NCBI RefSeq assembly: GCF_009363055.1
Contig: NZ_CP045292.1
Location: 2,294,001 to 2,358,000 of the forward strand
DNA: 64,000 nt
Direction: 5' to 3'
Source: Flavobacterium haoranii
GTDB taxonomy: Bacteria; Bacteroidota; Bacteroidia; Flavobacteriales; Flavobacteriaceae
The notes under the pieces were generated by a model. It saw only the letters and a program-made list of their open reading frames with translations, had not been told where the DNA came from and ran no database searches. Both the position numbers and the translations under genes were made by a program. Positions 11,040-19,318 of the stretch are shown in pieces. Each line of letters starts with the position of its first letter. The first letter of the stretch is position 1.

Positions 11040-11639
11040 ATGTCGTTAAAAAAGGCCTATATATTAGTTTTTCTAGTTTTAATAATCGATCAAGTATCAA
11101 AAATTTATATTAAAACACATTTCTTTATTGGTGAATCTATTAAAGTTATGGGTTTAGATTGGTTTCAAATTCATTTTATTGAGAACGAAGGAATGGCTTG
11201 GGGAGCTGTTATACCTGGAGAATATGGTAAATTATTTTTAACGCTTTTTAGAATTGTTGCTGTTGGAGGAATAGGTTGGTGGTTATGGGATTCTGTTAGA
11301 AAAAATGCTTCTAATTATTTAAAAGTTGCGATTGCCTTAATATTGGCAGGTGCTGTAGGAAACATTATTGATTCGGTTTTTTATGGCGTTATCTTTAACG
11401 ATAGCTATCATCAAGTAGCTACTTTATTTTCTGATGAACCTTATGGAAGATGGTTTCACGGTGAAGTAGTTGATATGTTGTATTTTCCTATTTGGGAAGG
11501 AAATTTACCTTCTTGGTTACCTGTTTGGGGTGGTAAACCTTTCTCGTTCTTTAACGCCATTTTTAATGTTGCAGATGTTGCTATTTCAACAGGAGTAGGA
11601 ATCTTAATTGTCTTTAATAAGAAAGCTTTTGGGAAATAA
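11040..11639 (+). CDS. lspA: Lipoprotein signal peptidase (signal peptidase II)
   Basis: A 199-residue inner-membrane aspartyl protease that removes the signal peptide from diacylated prolipoproteins. Four hydrophobic segments are visible; the catalytic aspartates lie in GNIIDSVFYG (~111) and FNVADVAIS (~179), and the conserved DQVSK follows the first membrane segment. The ATG at 11040 is chosen over an upstream TTG at 11022 because it directly precedes SLKKAYILVFLVLIIDQ. The protein is longer than the E. coli form by an insertion around FSDEPYGRWFHGEVVDMLYF, common in Bacteroidota. The window encodes several lipoproteins that would be its substrates. Confidence 0.95.
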   Translation: MSLKKAYILVFLVLIIDQVSKIYIKTHFFIGESIKVMGLDWFQIHFIENEGMAWGAVIPGEYGKLFLTLFRIVAVGGIGWWLWDSVRKNASNYLKVAIALILAGAVGNIIDSVFYGVIFNDSYHQVATLFSDEPYGRWFHGEVVDMLYFPIWEGNLPSWLPVWGGKPFSFFNAIFNVADVAISTGVGILIVFNKKAFGK

Positions 11640-11656
11640 AAGCAATATATAAAAAG

Positions 11657-11687
11657 AAAAAGCCAACAATCGTTGGCTTTTTCTTTT
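11657..11687. terminator. Bidirectional terminator between lspA and the small lipoprotein gene
   Basis: The 11-bp stem AAAAAGCCAAC / GTTGGCTTTTT around AATC has a T tail on the + strand and an A-rich mirror for the - strand. Confidence 0.85.
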
Positions 11688-11882
11688 ATTTTCTCTTCTT
11701 TTTTGTCCTGGTGCATAAGGTTTTGCGCTTTTAGAACCAGTAACTTTTTTCATTTGCCCAGGAGGCAATGGTTTCGATTTTTTATGTCCATGTCTATGAT
11801 GAACATGACAACTATCTAACCCGACTACTAGCATTAAAGCAAATAATGCTAATAGTAATTTTTTTAAAATGTTCTTTTTCAT
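11686..11882 (-). CDS. Small basic lipoprotein with PGQ repeats, probable frameshift at 3' end
   Basis: The protein begins MKKNILKKLLLALFALMLVV with a lipobox-like GLDSC and continues as a short His/Lys-rich chain HVHHRHGHKKSKPLPPGQ, with a second copy of the pattern in KSAKPYAPGQK. As read, the frame continues to 11604, through the terminator and into lspA, which is implausible. One extra A in the A6 run (T run at 11699-11704) would end it at the TAA at 11686-11688 after about 65 residues. Such short PPGQ lipoproteins are familiar in Bacteroidota, but I know of no function. The coordinates given assume the repaired end. Confidence 0.6.
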
Positions 11883-12005
11883 TTGTTTTGGGGTAAAATT
11901 CGAGCGAATATACTTCTAAAAATCAAATTTCAAAACATTTATCGGAGTTGCCATAAAGTCTAATTTTAATTACTTCTAGTTTGGTATTTAATTGTCCTAA
12001 ATAAT

Positions 12006-12058
12006 TTTTCGTCAGTTCAAGTTCCCGATTTATCGGGAGTATCGAGATTAAGGAAGAT
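12006..12058. repeat. Possible fragment of a dispersed flavobacterial intergenic repeat
   Basis: The stretch contains GTCAGTTCAAG, then the inverted repeat TCCCGAT / ATCGGGA (12023-12038), then TATCGAGA. From memory, the combination GTCAGTTCGAG...TATCGAGAAC is a recurrent intergenic element in Flavobacterium genomes. It lies just beyond the stop of the XRE regulator and could act as its terminator, though no T tract is present. Confidence 0.35.
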
Positions 12059-12059
12059 G

Positions 12060-12353
12060 TTATTTTTTTTCTAAAATTGAAACCATAGTTTCAAGGTTTT
12101 TTATTTCAATTTCTTTTCGTAGTAATTCTTCTTTTAGTGTATCATTATCTTTTAAAGAAGTATCATTTATAAAAACAACTGGACTAACATTAAAAATTAC
12201 ACATAAATTTTTTAAATAAACGCCCCAAGTTTTACAACCACCATTTTCTAAGCGTGCATAAGCAGATTGCGAGATACATAGCTTATCTGCAATTTCTTCT
12301 TGAGTGAATCCTTTAGATTTTCTTAGTTGTTTTAATTGTTGCGTGTGAAACAT
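12060..12353 (-). CDS. XRE-family helix-turn-helix regulator
   Basis: About 97 residues from the ATG at 12353 (MFHTQQLKQLRKSKGF); an upstream in-frame ATG at 12383 is less likely because it adds a hydrophobic stretch before the domain. The Cro/CI-type HTH spans residues ~4-60, with TQEEIADKLCISQSAYARLE as the recognition region. The tail (~65-97) is a charged coiled coil (KDNDTLKEELLRKEIEIKNL) suited for dimerisation. It faces the twin-peptide operon, and the spacer holds repeated AAATGTTAA motifs, so it may control itself and those genes. Such regulators near GLPGLI pairs are not a known system to me. Confidence 0.85.
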   Translation of the reverse strand: MFHTQQLKQLRKSKGFTQEEIADKLCISQSAYARLENGGCKTWGVYLKNLCVIFNVSPVVFINDTSLKDNDTLKEELLRKEIEIKNLETMVSILEKK

Positions 12354-12359
12354 TTTTAT

Positions 12360-12463
12360 AAATGTTAACAGGATATGTAGCAAATCTATTTTTTTTTTTT
12401 GATTTTTATAAGGAAAATTTAAATTTTAACATTTGGTATAGAAAAACTGTAACAAATGTTAAA
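12360..12463. promoter_or_regulatory. Candidate operator: three AAATGTTAA motifs
   Basis: A perfect 11-bp inverted repeat, TTTAACATTTG (12425-12435) and CAAATGTTAAA (12453-12463), has a 17-base spacer, and a third copy AAATGTTAAC (12360-12369) lies directly before the XRE start. A -7 box for the XRE gene (CAAATCTA on +, TAGATTTG on -, 12381-12388) is between them. The layout suits autoregulation and control of the divergent peptide operon; binding is inferred only. Confidence 0.5.
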
Positions 12464-12474
12464 GTTATGAGCTG

Positions 12475-12514
12475 TTATGCAAAAAACGCATAAAATTACC
12501 CGTTATTTGCATAA
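12475..12514. repeat. Inverted TTATGC/GCATAA motifs upstream of the peptide operon
   Basis: TTATGC (12475-12480) and GCATAA (12488-12493) form a short inverted repeat, and TTTGCATAA follows at 12506-12514. They lie in the presumed promoter region of the twin peptides and may be a second operator. Confidence 0.35.
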
Positions 12515-12572
12515 GACAACTTTTAAAAACCTTTTAGTTTTACACTATTGTTTAACTAAAAATTTTATTCTT

Positions 12573-12805
12573 ATGAAAAAATGGTTTTAACGCTAGCTTT
12601 AGTGCTAGTAGGAAGTTTTGCTTTTGCTAATAATGATTTGAATTTAAATATAGAAGTTCAAATTCAAAATGTAAAAATGATTAAAGAACAATGGTATAAA
12701 GCAACCTGTACTAATGGTTCTGTTTATTATTTTCAAGCTGAAAATATGACTACAGCAGAGTATATGGCAAAATTTATTTGTTCACAAAGTATTTTAAATA
12801 ATTAA
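12573..12805 (+). CDS. Small secreted peptide 1 of a paralogous pair, probable frameshift after start
   Basis: Read from the ATG at 12573 the frame gives MKKWF and stops. Adding one A to the six-A run 12576-12581 gives MKKMVLTLALVLVGSFAFAN, a clean signal peptide, and about 77 residues; otherwise translation would start at the ATG at 12581 without the lysines. The mature part contains IKEQWYKATCTNGSVYYFQ and a second cysteine in FICSQ. The next gene encodes the same motif, so the two are paralogues. No known family is recognised. The two conserved cysteines could form a disulfide in the periplasm or outside the cell. Confidence 0.65.
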
Positions 12806-12812
12806 TTTTTAT

Positions 12813-13001
12813 ATGATGAAAAAATTTTTATCGATAGGTCTTATGTTTGTTTTGTTTTCAGCATTTACCAAAGAAACTAAAACAATTAAAGCACAATGGT
12901 GGAAAGTTACTTGTTCAGATGGCAGTGTGCATTATTTTCAATGTGATTGCACAGAAGGTGTGGCATGGGCTATAGCCTCATTTCAGTGTAAACCTTTATA
13001 A
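12813..13001 (+). CDS. Small secreted peptide 2 of a paralogous pair
   Basis: A 62-residue product with two adjacent ATG codons. The N-terminus MMKKFLSIGLMFVLFSAFTK is a signal peptide. The mature ~40 residues contain IKAQWWKVTCSDGSVHYFQ, which aligns with IKEQWYKATCTNGSVYYFQ of the preceding gene, and a distal cysteine (FQCKPL); an extra CDC lies between. It starts 7 bases after the first peptide gene and ends 14 bases before the GLPGLI gene, so all are likely co-transcribed. Function unknown; a secreted ligand or a substrate of the downstream proteins is speculation. Confidence 0.65.
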   Translation: MMKKFLSIGLMFVLFSAFTKETKTIKAQWWKVTCSDGSVHYFQCDCTEGVAWAIASFQCKPL

Positions 13002-13015
13002 CCTTAGCTATAAAG

Positions 13016-13797
13016 ATGTTGTTTAGATATATTTTTTTGTTATTATTTGTTTCTAATGTTTTTTCACAAGAGAAAGGACTTGTCTATTATGGTTTTATAG
13101 ATGCAATAGGAATTGGTAATTCTAAAGGACCTGATTATAATTCTTACTTATTATTTAATAAGGAACAATCTTATTACGTAACATGTAAAGATAGTTTAGA
13201 AAATGTAATTGAAAAAGAAGCACAAAAGACTTATGAAAATGAAGAAGGTGGAGGAGCAATTTATAATGGACTTAAGGTTAGTGAAAAAGGCGATCAAGTA
13301 GTTTATCACATAGAAAAAACACTATGTGGTCTAATTTTTTGTATGAGAAACAAATTTATGTAAAAGAAGTTGCACCAAAAATAGATTGGAAAATAGGTAA
13401 AGAGACTAAAAAGATTGGAGTTTTTAATTGCAAAAGAGCAACTGCTAATTTTAGAGGTAGAAATTATACCGCATGGTTTACTACTGAAATCCCTTTGCCC
13501 TTTGGTCCTTGGAAATTTCAAGGCTTGCCTGGATTAATCTTAGAAGTTTATGATACTAATAAAAATGTTCATTGGTATTTTAAAACAATTGAATATCCTT
13601 CAAAAAGCAATGAAAAATTAAAGTATATTTCTAAGCCTGTAAAAGAAAAATTAAATTCTTATTCTGAGTATAAGCTACTTCAAAAAAAAATTAAAGAAAA
13701 AGCAACGGACAAGAATAAGTTAATAAGTAAACAGTTCCCAGGAGTTACTTTTATTGACCCTGAAATTAAACAAATGTTTATAGAGTGTGAGGAATAA
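13016..13797 (+). CDS. GLPGLI family secreted protein, frameshifted
   Basis: Two frames join into ~260 residues. The first opens MLFRYIFLLLFVSNVFSQ (signal peptide) and breaks in the six-A run at 13314-13319. With one added A it continues as HIEKNTMWSNFLYEKQIYVK and runs to 13797. The second half holds WKFQGLPGLILEVYDTNKNV, the motif that names the GLPGLI family, whose members are secreted or periplasmic proteins of unknown function in Bacteroidota. They are often encoded directly before a large carboxypeptidase-like barrel protein, as here, where the stop is one base before the next ATG. Confidence 0.85.
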
Positions 13798-13798
13798 T

Positions 13799-16408
13799 AT
13801 GAAGTTTCTTATTTCATTGCTTTTTATAAATTTCTCTTTTTCGCAAGAAATAACTTTAAAAGGTAATATTACAGATAACCAAAACAGAGGCATTCAAAGT
13901 GCTTCTGTTTCTGTATTAGATGAAAATGAAGATATTTTAGGGTATAGTTTTACTAATGAAAATGGTGAATATCTTATTTCTTTTGATAAACCAACCAACA
14001 ATACCATAATTGTTGAAGTAGCTTGTTTAGGATTTCAAAAAGCCTCTAAAAAAATAGATAATAACACAAATAGTACTTTTAATTTTCAATTAGAAGATAA
14101 AATTGAAAATTTACAAGAGGTTGTTGTAGAATCAGGAAAAAAAATAAGAATAGAACAAGATACTACAAGTATCAAAGTCGCTTCATTTGGTAACAAAACC
14201 GAGCAAACCGTTGAAGATATTTTAAAAAAATTACCAGGAATTGAAGTTTTAAAAGACGGCACTATAAAAGCACACGGTAAAGCCATTGATAAACTTTTAA
14301 TTGAAGGCGAAGATATGTTTGATAAAAATTACAAATTATTGTCAAAAAATCTAAATGCAAAAGTGCTCGATGAAGTCCAAATTCTTGATAATTTTGAAGA
14401 TAATCCCATTTTTAAAAAACTAAACAATTCTGATAAAGTAGCTTTAAACCTTAAACTTAAAAAGGGTTTACAAAATGTTTGGTTTGGTAATGTAACCTTA
14501 GGAAGTGGAATAGTTTCTGAAAATCGCTGGAGAGAAAGCTTAAATTTAGGATTACTAAAAAAGAAAATTAAGTTTTTCTATTTTGGCGATTATAATAATC
14601 TTGGTGAAAAAGCTACCGATTTAATTAATTCTAATGTAATTGACCGAAATAGTTTTGGTAACGATAGATTTGAATACAAGGCAAAATCGTTATATACAAT
14701 TTCCAATAATGAAATTCAATTTTTTAGTAAATCGCAAAGTGTTTTTAATAAGGCATTTTTAAATTCCTTAAGCTTTAATTCTAAATTTAGAAAAAATCTT
14801 TCTTTACGAGGCGTGATTTATTTAGCAAATGACAATCAAAATCAAAATTCATTTGCCGAGACCAATTATAATTTAGAAAGTAATCCTGTTTCGTTTACCG
14901 AGAGTAATTTTTATAATAATAAAAAAACCTTAGCATCAACAGAATTAGAACTAAAATATACTCCAAACGATAAAAATTATATTACCAACTTATTTATTTT
15001 AAAAAACAACCCAAATAAAACGGCAAATAATTTATTGTTTAATTCGGATCAAATAAATCAGCATTCAAAAACGAATAATTACACTTTTTACAACCATTTT
15101 AATCACACCTATCAGGTTTCAGAGAATAAAGTGTTGAATAATTATTTTTATATTGGAAACGATAAAATAAATGAAAAATCGAGAATTGAATCTCCTTATT
15201 TAAATAGTTTTTTAAATGTAAACACTTCAGAAATTGTTACGCAACAGGCTAATAACAAATTGTTTTATATAGGGAATAAATCAAAATTAATTACCAAATT
15301 AAAAAAATTAGACATCACAAATAGTTTTCAATTTGAATTCAATAATGAAAAGTTTGAAAATGATTTCATTGCAGAAAATCAGAACATTCCAACTTATGAA
15401 AACAATTCAGAACTAAGGCAATTTTCAATAGTACAAGACAACACATTTCGCTATAATTTTTCTAAAAAAATAGATATTACAGCTAACGTAAACTTTCAGA
15501 ATACAATGTTTAATAATAACAATTCTGAAACTAATATTTTTTATATCAACCCATCACTTTATTTTAATATAAAGAAAACAGGTTTTGGAAATTTTACAGT
15601 TTCTTATTCAGAGAATAATAGTTTACCTGAAATTAATCAGTTAACCACAAATTTTCAGTTAACAGATTATCGTAGTTTTTTAATTGGTACAAACTATCAA
15701 AAACCGCTAAACACCGCTACAACATCATTTAATTATTATTTTTATAATGATGAAAAAAGGTATTCTATAAATACAAGTTTGTTCTATATAAATTCAAAAT
15801 CTATTTTAAATACATCAAGCAATTTAACGGATGATTTTAACTTCAATTCATATATTCAAACTAAAGGAAGCGAAAGTTATAATTTCAATTTTGCAATTGT
15901 TAATTACATTCGTAAAATAAAATTAGCCTCTAAAATTGAAACAAATAATAGTTGGACAACAATTCCTTTAAATGTAAATTCAACTGAATTTGAAACTTCT
16001 AAAGGTTTTACAAACAATATAAAATACAGCGGAACTACTTATTTTAAGTTGCCAATAAATTTTGATTTTGGATATTCTTATAATTATTTTCAATCTGATT
16101 TTCAAGGAATAAAAACAGAAAACATCACTAAGGATGCTTTTTTAAATGCGAATTATAAAATTTCAAAAACTATTTTAGCCGAAAGTAATAATTCCCTTTA
16201 TTTTGTAAATAATCAATCTTATTTCTTTAGTAATTTGGTTTTTAGTTATACACCTAAAGAAAGTAGATTTTCATATAGATTTTTATTTAATAATATATTG
16301 AACGAAAACGAATATACCTATATTTCTATAAATAATTATGCGTATTATAAGTCAAGTATCCAACTTGTGCCTCGTTACTTATTAGGAACAGTTACTTTTA
16401 GATTTTAA
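13799..16408 (+). CDS. Carboxypeptidase-like regulatory domain / TonB-receptor-like outer-membrane protein
   Basis: About 869 residues from the ATG at 13799 (MKFLISLLFINFSFSQ signal peptide). An N-terminal CarboxypepD_reg-like fold (ITLKGNITDNQNRGIQSASV, ~18-100) is followed by a plug-like region (VEDILKKLPGIEVLKDGTIK, ~140-160; IDKLLIEGEDMFDKNYKLL) and a long Asn/Phe/Tyr-rich barrel ending YLLGTVTFRF. There is no clear TonB box. This is the usual partner of GLPGLI proteins. It probably sits in the outer membrane; whether it imports, exports or binds the GLPGLI protein or the small peptides is unknown. It overlaps the convergent cyclo-ligase gene by four bases. Confidence 0.82.
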   Translation: MKFLISLLFINFSFSQEITLKGNITDNQNRGIQSASVSVLDENEDILGYSFTNENGEYLISFDKPTNNTIIVEVACLGFQKASKKIDNNTNSTFNFQLEDKIENLQEVVVESGKKIRIEQDTTSIKVASFGNKTEQTVEDILKKLPGIEVLKDGTIKAHGKAIDKLLIEGEDMFDKNYKLLSKNLNAKVLDEVQILDNFEDNPIFKKLNNSDKVALNLKLKKGLQNVWFGNVTLGSGIVSENRWRESLNLGLLKKKIKFFYFGDYNNLGEKATDLINSNVIDRNSFGNDRFEYKAKSLYTISNNEIQFFSKSQSVFNKAFLNSLSFNSKFRKNLSLRGVIYLANDNQNQNSFAETNYNLESNPVSFTESNFYNNKKTLASTELELKYTPNDKNYITNLFILKNNPNKTANNLLFNSDQINQHSKTNNYTFYNHFNHTYQVSENKVLNNYFYIGNDKINEKSRIESPYLNSFLNVNTSEIVTQQANNKLFYIGNKSKLITKLKKLDITNSFQFEFNNEKFENDFIAENQNIPTYENNSELRQFSIVQDNTFRYNFSKKIDITANVNFQNTMFNNNNSETNIFYINPSLYFNIKKTGFGNFTVSYSENNSLPEINQLTTNFQLTDYRSFLIGTNYQKPLNTATTSFNYYFYNDEKRYSINTSLFYINSKSILNTSSNLTDDFNFNSYIQTKGSESYNFNFAIVNYIRKIKLASKIETNNSWTTIPLNVNSTEFETSKGFTNNIKYSGTTYFKLPINFDFGYSYNYFQSDFQGIKTENITKDAFLNANYKISKTILAESNNSLYFVNNQSYFFSNLVFSYTPKESRFSYRFLFNNILNENEYTYISINNYAYYKSSIQLVPRYLLGTVTFRF

Positions 16409-16989
16409 AACTTAAAAATTTCTTTATTCGTCACACAAAAATCTAATTTCACATCGGTTTCTATAACATCTTCAATTTGTTCTTCGGGTTCAAAAAAAGA
16501 AAGCCCAACTTTAATTACATCGGGTTTGCATTGGCTCAGAAATTTGTCGTAAAAGCCTTTGCCATAACCTACGCGATTTCCTTGTTTGTCATACGCTAAA
16601 AGCGGTACAAAAACCACATCAATCATTTCCGTAGGAACAGGCAAACCATTTACAGGTTCGGGAATGTTGTATTCGTTTTTTACAATTTTAGTGTTATCGG
16701 TCAATAAAAAATGCGACATTTCTCGTGTGTCAAAAGCACTTTTCGAAATCACAACTTCTTTATCTTTTCCCGCTAAAATTTGTAAAATAAATTCGGTGTC
16801 TACTTCATTTTGTTCTACTATTGGTAAGAAAATATGATAATACGTTTTGTCCCAAACCTGCCTAGCCTCAGGCAAGGTGGCTAAACGCAATAAATTGTTA
16901 GCAATTGCCAAACTCTTTTCTTCAATTTCTTCTAAAGACAGTTTTTTTCTTGCTTCTTTACTCTTTTTTCTTGCTTCTGATTTATTCAT
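16405..16989 (-). CDS. 5-formyltetrahydrofolate cyclo-ligase
   Basis: A 194-residue enzyme that uses ATP to convert 5-formyl-THF into 5,10-methenyl-THF in folate recycling. The N-terminus MNKSEARKKSKEARKKLSLE carries the basic start of the family; the ATP/Mg signature is VFVPLLAYDKQGNRVGYGKG FYDKF at ~130-155. The gene starts inside the 3' end of the decarboxylase gene (8-base overlap, 16982-16989), so the two are an operon on the minus strand. The length is normal. Confidence 0.93.
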   Translation of the reverse strand: MNKSEARKKSKEARKKLSLEEIEEKSLAIANNLLRLATLPEARQVWDKTYYHIFLPIVEQNEVDTEFILQILAGKDKEVVISKSAFDTREMSHFLLTDNTKIVKNEYNIPEPVNGLPVPTEMIDVVFVPLLAYDKQGNRVGYGKGFYDKFLSQCKPDVIKVGLSFFEPEEQIEDVIETDVKLDFCVTNKEIFKF

Positions 16990-18220
16990 TTATAGCTAAT
17001 TTCAAATCATCTATAAAAGTAGTTAAATGATCAATTTCTACGTGATCCATTAAGACAATTTTATACCATTTGTTGTGTTCGTTATGTTGCTGGGGAACCA
17101 AATCGTATTTTTCGGCAATTTCATGCGGAATATTTTCAGCGTGAATGGTAACCAAATTCATAAAAGGTTCACGAAAATATTCAATGTTGAGTTTGTCTAA
17201 TTCGTCACATAAAAATTGCGTACGCATTTGTAAAACGCTAATTTTTTCAAACCAGCCGTAAGCGCCGTAAGTGAATAAAATCATCCAAACGGCAACTGCA
17301 TTTGCTCCCGAACGACTTCCGCAAAGAGTTAAATCCATGCCTTCAACATATTCGGCTTCTTTGGTCAATACATTTTCAATTAAACCTTTTCGGCAAATAA
17401 AAACTCCGGTTCCATAAGGCGCTTGTAGCATTTTATGAGCATCAATGGTAATCGAACTAATCTTGGGATTGCTAAAGTTTATTTTAGATTCTTTATTGCT
17501 AAACGGATACACAAATCCACCGTAAGCGCCGTCAATGTGTAATTTGTATGGAACGTTGTATTTTTCTAAAACATCAGTATAAACATCAGGGTTGTCAACT
17601 GAACCAAACATAGTCGTCGCCATATTGGCCACAGCCATGAAATATCTCTTTCCATTTTTGATAGCGGTTTCTACTATGGTTCCCAATTGTTCTTTTTGGA
17701 TTTCCCTTGTATTAAAATCAACGGGAACTTTAAGCCAATCGACTTGTAATAAATTGGAACCTTTTGGGATAGAATAATGTGTGTCTTCCGAAGCTAAAAT
17801 GGCAATTTCGTTCAGTTTTGCATTATATGTATTGAAAAAGTAATTGCGAAAAACCCAAAGTGCCTGAATATTAGCTTCTGTTCCGCCGGGAGCAATGTAG
17901 CCGTCATATTCGTTTTCTTTGGCTTTAAAAATATCAATAGCAATAACATCTAATACTTCTCTTTCTATTTCTTGTGTGCCACAAAACGCTTTTTCAGAAG
18001 TGCCAAAAGTATGACAACCAATGTTATTCGGATTAGCAACGTATGTTTGCAAAGTAGGAGCATCTTTCAAAAAAGGAGCGTCGTCATAAAAAACGCGTCC
18101 GTCTAATTTAGAAGCCGGATAACCTAATGAAGCATCTTTTGAGAAGTTGACATTTTCTTGTAAAGCTTGTTGAATTCTATGTAAACGCTGTTCTTGCGTA
18201 AGTTTTTTCCAAAATTGCAT
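16982..18220 (-). CDS. Pyridoxal-phosphate-dependent group II-type decarboxylase
   Basis: A 412-residue PLP enzyme. The Schiff-base lysine lies in SITIDAHKMLQAPYGTGVF (~265), preceded by the PLP-binding HIDGAYGGFVYPF (~228) and the phosphate-binding GGTEANIQALWVFRN (~112). The pattern resembles histidine/aspartate/glutamate-type decarboxylases; the short length without a long N-terminal extension puts it closest to the histidine decarboxylase-like or archaeal aspartate/tyrosine types. The substrate cannot be told from sequence. It is the first gene of a two-gene minus-strand operon with the cyclo-ligase. Confidence 0.88.
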   Translation of the reverse strand: MQFWKKLTQEQRLHRIQQALQENVNFSKDASLGYPASKLDGRVFYDDAPFLKDAPTLQTYVANPNNIGCHTFGTSEKAFCGTQEIEREVLDVIAIDIFKAKENEYDGYIAPGGTEANIQALWVFRNYFFNTYNAKLNEIAILASEDTHYSIPKGSNLLQVDWLKVPVDFNTREIQKEQLGTIVETAIKNGKRYFMAVANMATTMFGSVDNPDVYTDVLEKYNVPYKLHIDGAYGGFVYPFSNKESKINFSNPKISSITIDAHKMLQAPYGTGVFICRKGLIENVLTKEAEYVEGMDLTLCGSRSGANAVAVWMILFTYGAYGWFEKISVLQMRTQFLCDELDKLNIEYFREPFMNLVTIHAENIPHEIAEKYDLVPQQHNEHNKWYKIVLMDHVEIDHLTTFIDDLKLAINE

Positions 18221-18274
18221 ACCTAAAATTTTTCCAAAGGTACAATCTTAGAGTTTTTCAAAAGATGACAAATG

Positions 18275-19243
18275 TTAGCTTTCCAAGTGGGTTGTAATAT
18301 GAAAAATGGCATCACCTTGATAGACAAATGGTGCATGATTTACATTAATCAAATAACCTTCATTTGGCGATTTTACTTTGTGCTCCACTTTTCCATACGG
18401 ATCAGAAATAGTAGCCAAAAGTTCGCCTTTTTTGACAAATGAACCAATTTGCGCTACACCATGAAACATTCCGGAATATTTTGCCCTAATCCAGTTCGAT
18501 TTTTCAATATAAATAGAAGTATGTGGAGGTTCAGAAGCTTTTTTCTTTGGATTCAACATGCCTAAATGTTCTAAAAAACGCTTGCTTCCTTGTAAGGCTT
18601 CGTTGGTGATGTCTTCATTTAAGTCCAAAGATTTTCCACCTTCAAAAAGCAACATTTTTACTCCTAGTTTATCACAAGTGCTTCGAAATGAACCCGAAAT
18701 GTTTTTGGAATACAAGGTAAAAGGAGCATGAAAAACTTCAGCTAATTCTTTGAGCTCTAGGTTTCCTTGTTCAATGCGAATTTGTGGTGCATTAAAACGT
18801 TGGGCACCGCCCGCATGAAAATCTATTACATAATTGATATTGGGTAAAATTTCTTTTACGATATAATACGCAAACCGACTGGCCAACGAACCGGTTTTAC
18901 TTCCTGGAAAAACTCGGTTTAAGTCGCGCTTGTCCGGAAATTCTCGTGTTTGGTTCACAAAACCAAAAATATTGATGATAGGAATACAAATAATAGTGCC
19001 TTTTTTCGGTTTGTTCAACTTTTTTGTAATTATCTGGCGCACAGTTTCGGTACCATTAATTTCATCGCCATGTAAACCTGCTGAGAAAAGAACTGTGGGA
19101 CCCGCAACTCTTGAACGTTCAATGATAATGGGAATTTTAAGCTTATTCATAGTATGTAATTTGGCAATTTCCATACTAATGGTTCTACTTTCTCCGGGTA
19201 AAATAGTCTCACCAAAAAGGTGTAAAGGTCTTATCTCATTCAT
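18275..19243 (-). CDS. Succinylglutamate desuccinylase/aspartoacylase family protein
   Basis: About 322 residues from the ATG at 19243 (MNEIRPLHLFGETILPGESR); the frame is open further upstream, but that part is not family-like. It is an M14-type zinc amidohydrolase fold with the zinc motif SAGLHGDEINGTETV (His and Glu, ~48-62), arginines in DKRDLNRVFPG, and YVIDFHAGG with the third zinc ligand. The last ~70 residues (IGSFVKKGELLATISDPYGK) form the barrel-sandwich-like domain of this subfamily. It probably deacylates an N-acylated amino acid, substrate unknown. Divergent from uvrC. Confidence 0.87.
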   Translation of the reverse strand: MNEIRPLHLFGETILPGESRTISMEIAKLHTMNKLKIPIIIERSRVAGPTVLFSAGLHGDEINGTETVRQIITKKLNKPKKGTIICIPIINIFGFVNQTREFPDKRDLNRVFPGSKTGSLASRFAYYIVKEILPNINYVIDFHAGGAQRFNAPQIRIEQGNLELKELAEVFHAPFTLYSKNISGSFRSTCDKLGVKMLLFEGGKSLDLNEDITNEALQGSKRFLEHLGMLNPKKKASEPPHTSIYIEKSNWIRAKYSGMFHGVAQIGSFVKKGELLATISDPYGKVEHKVKSPNEGYLINVNHAPFVYQGDAIFHITTHLES

Positions 19244-19318
19244 GTTACCAAAAATATAAAAATAGCCGATAAAAAAAACAATTCTTTTATCTTTGTTGTT
19301 CATTCTTTTCTTCAAAAA

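Noticed and set aside
11456..11716. Minus-strand 86-codon frame opposite lspA
   Set aside because: It is antisense to the conserved lspA C-terminus and crosses the bidirectional terminator.
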